Shown here: piece by piece, positions 3,988 through 8,210 of the stretch
Layout of the letters: the number at the start of each line of letters is the position of its first letter
Position numbering within the stretch: the stretch's first letter is position 1
NCBI GenBank assembly: GCA_947165745.1
Contig: CAMVBO010000057.1
Coordinates: 1 to 8,210, forward strand
Direction of reading: 5' to 3'
Length of the DNA: 8,210 nt
Source of the DNA: an uncultured Clostridia bacterium
Lineage (GTDB): Bacteria > Bacillota_A > Clostridia > Christensenellales > Aristaeellaceae
Translations under genes and position numbers: made by a program
Notes under the pieces: generated by a model
What the model was told of the DNA's origin: nothing
The model's database searches: none
Seen by the model: the letters and a program-made list of their open reading frames with translations, nothing else

Positions 3988-6876
3988 CTATCCTCTCAAC
4001 GGGCTCGCGCTGTACATCTGCGTCCGCCGGTTGATCTCTTCGATGATGCGCTGGGCGCTCACGCCCCCGTCGCTCCTTCCGCTGCCCTGCAAGGCGTTCA
4101 CCGCCTGCACGATGGCGCTGGTCTGCGCGCCGATCACGCTGATGATCGTCTGGATCAGATCCGCGTTGTTGGCGTCCATCGTCTCGCGCAGCTCCGCGTC
4201 CCCGCGTCCCTGCCGCGACACCTCATAGGGTGTCACCGCGCCCGTGGCCGCCACCGGCGGCACCAGGTTCACGGCGCCCTCGATGGCGCTCAACCGCCGC
4301 AGCAGCGCCGCTTCCGCCTCCGGCATCCCGATGGCCGCGATGCCGCCGAGCAGCGCGTTGGTGCACAGGGCCATGTGCCCCGCGACAAACCGTCCCAGCG
4401 CGTTCACTGCCCTGGCCATGCCGCTGACCACCGCGCCGTAGATCGCCTGGGCAATCTGGCTCTTGTTCAGAATCTCGGTGCGCCCGTTCACGTGGCCCAC
4501 CACTTCCGGCCCGGCCTCGCCCGCCACAAACAGGCTGCCATGGGCCCGCCTTGTGCCGTTCGCGTACTTCCGCACGCCCCGCCACCAGTCGGCCCGCCCG
4601 CTGTCCATGATCTCGCCGCCGCCCGCGAAGGCCAGCACCCTTCCGCCCGCGGTGACCACGCCGCCGCCCGCCAGACCCAGCGCCTTCGCGATGCTCGCCG
4701 ACACCTTGTTCACCTTGTCCACCACCAGCTGCACCTTGGTGGTAATCGTCGTGCCCACAAAATTGGCCAGGCTGCTCCAGCCGTCCTTGCGCAGGGACAC
4801 CCACACCGTCGTGGAGTCCCCCACAAACCCGGAAATTGTCTTCCATCCCCACTTCACCAGCTGGGTCCACACGCTCAGCTCATCGCCCACGAATTCCTCG
4901 ATGCTGCTCCAGCCCCAGCGCTCCAGGCTCGTCTGCTCCGAGACCGCCTCGCCCACGAATTCGGCGATGCTCCTCCAGCCGTCGCGGACCAGGCTCGTCC
5001 GGACGCTCAAAGAATCGCCGATGAACGCGGCAATGCTCTTCCAGCCGTCCCGCACGAGGCTCGTCTGCACGTTCACCCTGTCGCCCACGAATCCCGCCAG
5101 GCTCGTCCAGCCCTGCTTCACCAGGCTCGTACCCACCGTCACCGCTGTGCCCACGAACCCCGCCAGGCTCGTCCAGCCGTTCTTTGCCAGCGCCACAGAA
5201 GCCGTCAGCCGGTCGCCCACGAAGCCCGTCAGGCTGCTCCAGCCCCGCTTCACCAAATGGACGCCGACCTCCGCCTCGCTCCGCTTCACGCCGCCCAGGT
5301 TCAGCCCGTCCAGGCCGCCGCCCAGGTTCAGCAGGCCCCCCAGGCCGCCCAGCTTGCCGATGGCCGACGAAAGCAGCGTCCACAGCTTCTGGGCGATGGC
5401 GTCCCAGTCAACCTCGTCCAGCGCCCTGGCGATCCCGGCGGCCAGGCTGTCCGCGTCGAATCCCTCAAGGAAGTTGATCCCGAAATCCAGCATCCCCTGG
5501 ATCGTCCGGTTCAGCCACTGGCCCAGCGCCGTCCAGTCGGTCTTCTTCACCAACCCGTTCACGGCCTTGGAAAGCGCCGTACCCGCGCCCTTCCAGTCAA
5601 ACGCCGTCACGGCCGCCTTTAGCGCGCCCAGCGCCTCGGAGAGCCGTCCGCCCAGGAAAGTGCCCAGCTCCGCCCAATCCACCTCCGCGATAAACCGGTT
5701 CAGCCCCCGCGTCATCGCCAGGGACACCTCCGCCCAGTCCACCGCCTCCATCGCCTCGCCGGCGGCCCGCACGAAGGACCCCAGCCCCTCGGCCAGGCTG
5801 CCGCCCAGCGCCTGCCAGTCAAACGTCGCGGCCGCGTTTGAAAGCACCGTCATCTTCATGGTCAGCAGCCGGCTCAGCGCGTCGCCCAGCACGTCGAAGT
5901 CGATCTCCCGAATCGCGCCGCTCAGCCCTTCGCCGATGGCCTGCCCCACCCGGGCAAAGTCCGCCTGCTTCAACAGCCGATCCGCCGTGCGCAGCACCGT
6001 GTCGATGCCGTCGCCCAGCGCGCCGCCCACCTCCGACCAGCGCACACCGTCCACCAGCCCGTTGAACGCCTCGCAGCAGCTGTCCACCACGCGAACGACG
6101 CTCGCGCCCACGTTCTCCCAGCGGATCCACGCCCTGGCCTTCTCAATCGCGCCGTTCAGGCCATCGGCGATCGCCCGGCCCACGCCGTCGTAATTCCCCG
6201 CCTCGAACAACCGGCGCAGCCGCTCGCCAAAGGCCAGGATCCCGCCGTCGATGGGCACCAGCGACACATCCCCCACCAGCGCGTCCATCGCGCCGGCCAC
6301 GCCGCCGCTTCCGCCGGAGCCCGTCCGGTTCCTGCGCAGTATATCCAGCTCGTCAAAGCTGGCCAGCTGCCTCTCCAGCGCCCGGACCGCCCCGGTCGTC
6401 CGCTTCAAGCTCCCGGCGTACTTCCTCTGGGCGCCCGCCGCCCGGATAAAGGCGTTCTGGCCCGTCAGCGCCGCCATGAACGCCCCCACGTTGTACACCG
6501 CCCTGGACAGCAGATTCGTCAGCGCCGTCAGCGCCGGCGCCGCCGCCGTGGCGATGGGCACAAAGGCGTCCCTGGCGTTCCGCTTCAAATCGTACAGCGC
6601 ATAGCTCAGCCCGTTCATCCGCGTCCGCGCGCGCTCCCAGGCGTCCGCCGTGTCTCCAAAGGCCGTCAGCTGCTCGTCGCGCAGGGCTTCCACCGCCCGC
6701 ACCGACTTGCTCACCGCGCTGATATAGCCGCCCGTGGTCGCCCGCAGCTGACCGCCCAGCCGCCGCGTCGACCGATCCAGCGACCTCGCCGCGTCCGCCA
6801 TCCGACGGGCGTTTTCCAGCAAATCGCCACAGCCCGGCGCCGCCTCGATCACAATCGCGCCGTCATACTTCGCCAT
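3988..6876 (-). CDS. Phage tail tape measure protein
   Basis: A 962-residue protein that sets tail length and sits in the tube lumen until DNA or ion passage. The N-terminal 180 residues are helical and end in LASFDELDIL (171-180), a motif common in Firmicute tape measures, then a Gly/Ser linker. Residues about 228-501 hold degenerate repeats with a DW-x-x-LG-x-x-L-x-x-GL pattern; 537-712 hold eight exact-length 22-residue repeats with Trp and Phe at fixed places. The C-terminal part has Gly-rich segments and FVAGEAGPEVVGHVNGRTE (783-801), a typical tape measure signature. The ATG at 6876 is chosen because GGAAGGAGG (6883-6891) precedes it; an ATG at 6894 or a TTG at 6933 would extend it by 6 or 19 residues with weaker support. 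By the usual 0.15 nm per residue, the tail would be about 140-145 nm. Confidence 0.95.
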   Translation of the reverse strand: MAKYDGAIVIEAAPGCGDLLENARRMADAARSLDRSTRRLGGQLRATTGGYISAVSKSVRAVEALRDEQLTAFGDTADAWERARTRMNGLSYALYDLKRNARDAFVPIATAAAPALTALTNLLSRAVYNVGAFMAALTGQNAFIRAAGAQRKYAGSLKRTTGAVRALERQLASFDELDILRRNRTGSGGSGGVAGAMDALVGDVSLVPIDGGILAFGERLRRLFEAGNYDGVGRAIADGLNGAIEKARAWIRWENVGASVVRVVDSCCEAFNGLVDGVRWSEVGGALGDGIDTVLRTADRLLKQADFARVGQAIGEGLSGAIREIDFDVLGDALSRLLTMKMTVLSNAAATFDWQALGGSLAEGLGSFVRAAGEAMEAVDWAEVSLAMTRGLNRFIAEVDWAELGTFLGGRLSEALGALKAAVTAFDWKGAGTALSKAVNGLVKKTDWTALGQWLNRTIQGMLDFGINFLEGFDADSLAAGIARALDEVDWDAIAQKLWTLLSSAIGKLGGLGGLLNLGGGLDGLNLGGVKRSEAEVGVHLVKRGWSSLTGFVGDRLTASVALAKNGWTSLAGFVGTAVTVGTSLVKQGWTSLAGFVGDRVNVQTSLVRDGWKSIAAFIGDSLSVRTSLVRDGWRSIAEFVGEAVSEQTSLERWGWSSIEEFVGDELSVWTQLVKWGWKTISGFVGDSTTVWVSLRKDGWSSLANFVGTTITTKVQLVVDKVNKVSASIAKALGLAGGGVVTAGGRVLAFAGGGEIMDSGRADWWRGVRKYANGTRRAHGSLFVAGEAGPEVVGHVNGRTEILNKSQIAQAIYGAVVSGMARAVNALGRFVAGHMALCTNALLGGIAAIGMPEAEAALLRRLSAIEGAVNLVPPVAATGAVTPYEVSRQGRGDAELRETMDANNADLIQTIISVIGAQTSAIVQAVNALQGSGRSDGGVSAQRIIEEINRRTQMYSASPLRG
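4741..5268 (-). repeat. Eight tandem 22-residue repeats in the tape measure gene
   Basis: Residues 537-712 are eight head-to-tail units of exactly 22 residues (66 bases) without a gap. The core is SLV-(K/R)-x-GW-x-S-(L/I)-x-x-F-(V/I)-G, with Trp at unit position 10 and Phe at 16 in every unit. Twenty-two is twice the 11-residue period reported for Trp/Phe repeats in other tape measures. The units differ at many DNA positions, so the duplications are old or selected at protein level. Confidence 0.93.
5374..6195 (-). repeat. Degenerate DW-type repeats in the tape measure gene
   Basis: Residues about 228-501 contain around ten irregular units with a (D/R)(W/F)-x-x-(L/V)-G-x-x-(L/I)-x-x-GL pattern, for example VDWAELGTFLGGRL and TDWTALGQWLNRTI, spaced roughly 20-40 residues apart. 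They form amphipathic helices and precede the 22-residue array. Confidence 0.75.
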
Positions 6877-6882
6877 ATAGCC

Positions 6883-6891
6883 CCTCCTTCC
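6883..6891 (-). promoter_or_regulatory. Ribosome binding site deciding the tape measure start
   Basis: GGAAGGAGG on the minus strand, with 6 bases from the end of AGGAGG to the ATG at 6876-6874. Of the three possible in-frame starts this one has the best site. Confidence 0.75.
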
Positions 6892-6918
6892 CATATCTAA
6901 ATCACCGGTCTCAGTGTT

Positions 6919-6988
6919 CCCGGTCCTCCGCAAGAGCGGCGTAGCACACCTGTCCCGGCCTCCCCGGTCCTCCGCAAGAGCGGCGTAG
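6919..6988. repeat. Two exact 26-bp direct repeats, 44 bp apart
   Basis: A 26-base sequence beginning CCCGGTCCTCCGCAAG and ending GAGCGGCGTAG occurs at 6919-6944 and again at 6963-6988 with no mismatch. Each copy contains a small CCGC-aaga-GCGG stem. The 18-base spacer differs in sequence. On the minus strand each copy includes TTGCGGAGGAC, and copy 1 supplies the TTG that would be the longest tape measure start. Confidence 0.9.
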
Positions 6989-6999
6989 TGCCGTCACCC

Positions 7000-7061
7000 A
7001 AAAGCCTTCCCCTTTAGGGGAAGGTGGCACGGCGAAGCCGTGATGGAAGAGGTCGTTTCCC
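7000..7061. repeat. Palindromic dispersed intergenic repeat (REP/MITE-like)
   Basis: Two adjacent perfect stems: CCTTCCCCT-tt-AGGGGAAGG (7005-7024) and CACGGC-gaa-GCCGTG (7028-7042), followed by TGATGGAAGAGGTCGTTTCCC. The overall pattern (AAAAGCC, GGGGAAGG palindrome, GGCACGGCGAAGCCGTGA, then an AGAGG segment) matches a repeat that I recall as scattered in many copies through GC-rich gut Clostridia. On the minus strand the first stem is followed by CTTTT, so it could weakly end or pause transcription before the tape measure gene. Confidence 0.7.
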
Positions 7062-7100
7062 ACAAAGAACCACTTGTCGCACCGTAGCCCTGGCCTCTCA

Positions 7101-7655
7101 TCACCCCAGCAGCCGCTCCAGCCGCTCCTTCTCCTGCGCCTCCGCCGCGCTCAGTCTCGGCCTCAGCCTGCATATCCCGCTGTTGCGCTTCCAAAAGTCC
7201 TTCTCCCACGGTTCCAGCTTCTCGCCCCGTGCCCTCTTCTGCCGCAGCGCCAGCACCGTGGCATACACCGAATCCCGGATCTCCATGAACAGGCCCAGGA
7301 ATGTCCACCAGTGCAGAAACGCCGCGTCCCGCACTTCATATCCCGCCGCCCGGTTCACCGCCGGAAACAGCAGCGGCGCGTCCTGTTCCCAATCCACGGT
7401 CCTCGGCCCGCCCGCCTGGCCGCCCAGCCCGTGGTCGATGAACGCCACCGCCGCGCGATAGGCCTCCGCGTACTCCCCCGGCGGCATGCGCGCAAAGTCC
7501 ACATACAGGTTGTGCAGGCACACATAAGCCTTCTCCGCCTCCGTCAGCTCCGGGTCGTCAAAGGCGTCCAGTATGTTCAGCACCTCGCGGAAGTCGGCGC
7601 GGATCGCCCACTCCCGCTCGCCGACCGGAAGCGCCTGCGGCAGGTCGAATCTCAT
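7101..7655 (-). CDS. Bacteriophage Gp15-family tail assembly protein
   Basis: A 184-residue protein starting MRFDLPQALPVGEREWAIRA. The segment LHWWTFLGLFMEIRDSVYAT (about 119-138), followed by a basic KRARGEKLEPWEKDFWKRN stretch, is characteristic of the phage Gp15 family (Pfam Gp15), encoded just before the tape measure in many Firmicute phages. By position it corresponds to the second, longer tail-assembly chaperone (the lambda gpT role) that helps tube subunits polymerise around the tape measure; this is inferred from gene order. Its ATG overlaps the stop of the preceding gene (ATGA at 7655-7652), with AAGGA 9 bases upstream. The protein ends in a charged helix (EAQEKERLERLLG). It is full length. 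Confidence 0.88.
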   Translation of the reverse strand: MRFDLPQALPVGEREWAIRADFREVLNILDAFDDPELTEAEKAYVCLHNLYVDFARMPPGEYAEAYRAAVAFIDHGLGGQAGGPRTVDWEQDAPLLFPAVNRAAGYEVRDAAFLHWWTFLGLFMEIRDSVYATVLALRQKRARGEKLEPWEKDFWKRNSGICRLRPRLSAAEAQEKERLERLLG

Positions 7656-8101
7656 TGCTCCCCGTCCTTCAGATACTTGGCCGTCCTGCCGGAAAACCTG
7701 GCGGTCTCCGCGTCAAACTGCCCGGAGATGTATTCGCCCACGGCCTTCAGCACCGCCTCGCAGTAAAACGCGCCGCCCACGGGGCTGAAGGGATGCATGC
7801 TCCCGAAAAAAGCCCCTGCCGCGTCGCCGCCGAACAGCTCGTTCACGGCCTCGAACAGCCGCTTCTCCGCCTCCTTCAGCGCCTCGGCCTGCTTGTCCTC
7901 GTCCTCGCCGACAAACCGCTCCAAAGGCTTCGTGATCTCGTCGAAGCGTTCCACCATGCGGTTGTAGCGCTCGATGATCCCGATGTCCGTCGGATGGAAC
8001 CGAAACACGCCGATCTCCTCGCCCTGGGCGTTCTGAATCGGCACCCGGCGGCTGCCGTCGTCCACCACGATCGCCGCCACCGCGTCCTTCTTATTCTTCA
8101 T
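7652..8101 (-). CDS. Tail assembly chaperone-like protein upstream of Gp15
   Basis: A 149-residue protein starting MKNKKDAVAAIVVDDGSRRV. Residues about 20-40 (PIQNAQGEEIGVFRFHPTDI) resemble the beta-rich start of small Firmicute tail assembly proteins; the middle is an acidic, charged helix (VGEDEDKQAEALKEAEKRL), and the end holds a VGGAFYCEAVLKAVGEYISG segment. It recalls clostridial phage proteins of the DUF6673 type, an assignment from memory. By gene order it is the short chaperone (lambda gpG role) paired with the Gp15 protein. The ATG at 8101 is chosen over the in-frame GTG at 8110 because AAGGAG (8112-8117) is 10 bases from the ATG but only 1 base from the GTG. The tail tube gene expected upstream is not seen. 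Confidence 0.8.
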   Translation of the reverse strand: MKNKKDAVAAIVVDDGSRRVPIQNAQGEEIGVFRFHPTDIGIIERYNRMVERFDEITKPLERFVGEDEDKQAEALKEAEKRLFEAVNELFGGDAAGAFFGSMHPFSPVGGAFYCEAVLKAVGEYISGQFDAETARFSGRTAKYLKDGEQ

Positions 8102-8210
8102 AGAACACACGCTCCTTGTTTCAATTTCTCCCCATAGCCATTTCCTCTGGGAATGTTAGAGTCTGTTTCTAAATTCGGAACGATGCATTTTCGGCGTCTT
8201 GAACTGCATT
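8102..8210. other. AT-rich right edge without a recognisable gene; possible insertion boundary
   Basis: The last 60 bases are about 40% GC, well below the neighbouring genes. From 8159 the plus strand reads GAGTCTGTTTCTAAATTC, reminiscent of the terminal repeat of an IS element. Left of that point a minus-strand frame ends ...TFPEEMAMGRN then TGA (8123-8121), just before the AAGGAG of the next gene; it could be the last residues of a broken upstream tail gene. Both readings rest on too little sequence to be firm. Confidence 0.3.

Larger units (their letters stand above)
6877..7100. other. Non-coding gap between Gp15-family and tape measure genes
   Basis: This 224-base gap is unusual inside an otherwise tightly packed tail operon. 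It holds the palindromic element at 7000-7061, the two 26-bp direct repeats at 6919-6944 and 6963-6988, and the tape measure ribosome binding site. No convincing reading frame was found on either strand. Confidence 0.7.

Noticed and set aside
4741..5268. Regular 66-base repetition as a CRISPR-like array
   Set aside because: The repetition is at protein level in an open frame, with no conserved DNA repeat and no unique spacers.
4463..6193. A 576-residue open frame on the plus strand opposite the tape measure gene
   Set aside because: It is the antisense shadow of a GC-rich gene; composition is Pro/Ser/Arg-rich and its repeats mirror those of the tape measure. No ribosome binding site or family resemblance.
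6994..7308. A 104-residue minus-strand open frame across the palindromic repeat
   Set aside because: Most of it overlaps the Gp15-family gene in another frame and the rest is repeat sequence.
8098..8210. An open minus-strand frame from the window edge ending in ATGA overlap with the chaperone start
   Set aside because: Its 37 codons give an unlikely Arg/Cys-rich peptide in AT-rich DNA; a different frame ending at 8121 fits the ribosome binding site spacing better. Neither is called.

Overview
This GC-rich window carries two things, both read on the minus strand. At the left edge is the N-terminal half of a bacterial recA, with its promoter region. The rest is a run of long-tailed (siphophage-type) tail genes that ends about 130 bases upstream of recA. 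The host looks like a GC-rich Firmicute of the Clostridia (Oscillospirales-like). The evidence is Bacillus/Clostridium-type LexA boxes (CGAAC-N4-GTTY) before recA, strong GGAGG ribosome binding sites before almost every gene, clostridial-phage-like tail proteins, and a palindromic intergenic repeat of a kind I recall as common in gut Oscillospiraceae. The genus cannot be told from the sequence.

In transcription order (right to left): positions 8102-8210 are AT-rich and hold no recognisable full gene, possibly the end of an insertion element plus the tail of a broken upstream gene. Next come a small tail-assembly protein (7652-8101) and a Gp15-family protein (7101-7655), overlapping by ATGA and probably acting as the tail-assembly chaperone pair. 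A 224-base gap (6877-7100) follows, holding a palindromic dispersed repeat and a 26-bp direct repeat. Then come the tape measure protein (3988-6876) with two repeat regions, a 124-residue tail protein (3602-3976), a large tail tip/fibre protein with a collagen-like stretch (832-3522), and a 65-residue protein (638-835) overlapping it by ATGA.

Positions 507-637 form the recA control region: two LexA boxes 22 bp apart, an extended -10 promoter, and a long perfect inverted repeat whose loop contains the -10 element. No clear intrinsic terminator separates the tail genes from recA, so tail transcripts could read into it.

Together the tail genes would build the shaft and tip of a flexible tail: chaperones assemble tail tube subunits around the tape measure, and the tip protein contacts the cell surface. 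No lysis gene, integrase, attachment site, tube or capsid gene is visible. The locus may be a prophage end, a decayed prophage, or a tail-only particle (F-type tailocin-like). The window alone cannot decide, and the placement against an SOS-controlled recA is its most interesting aspect.
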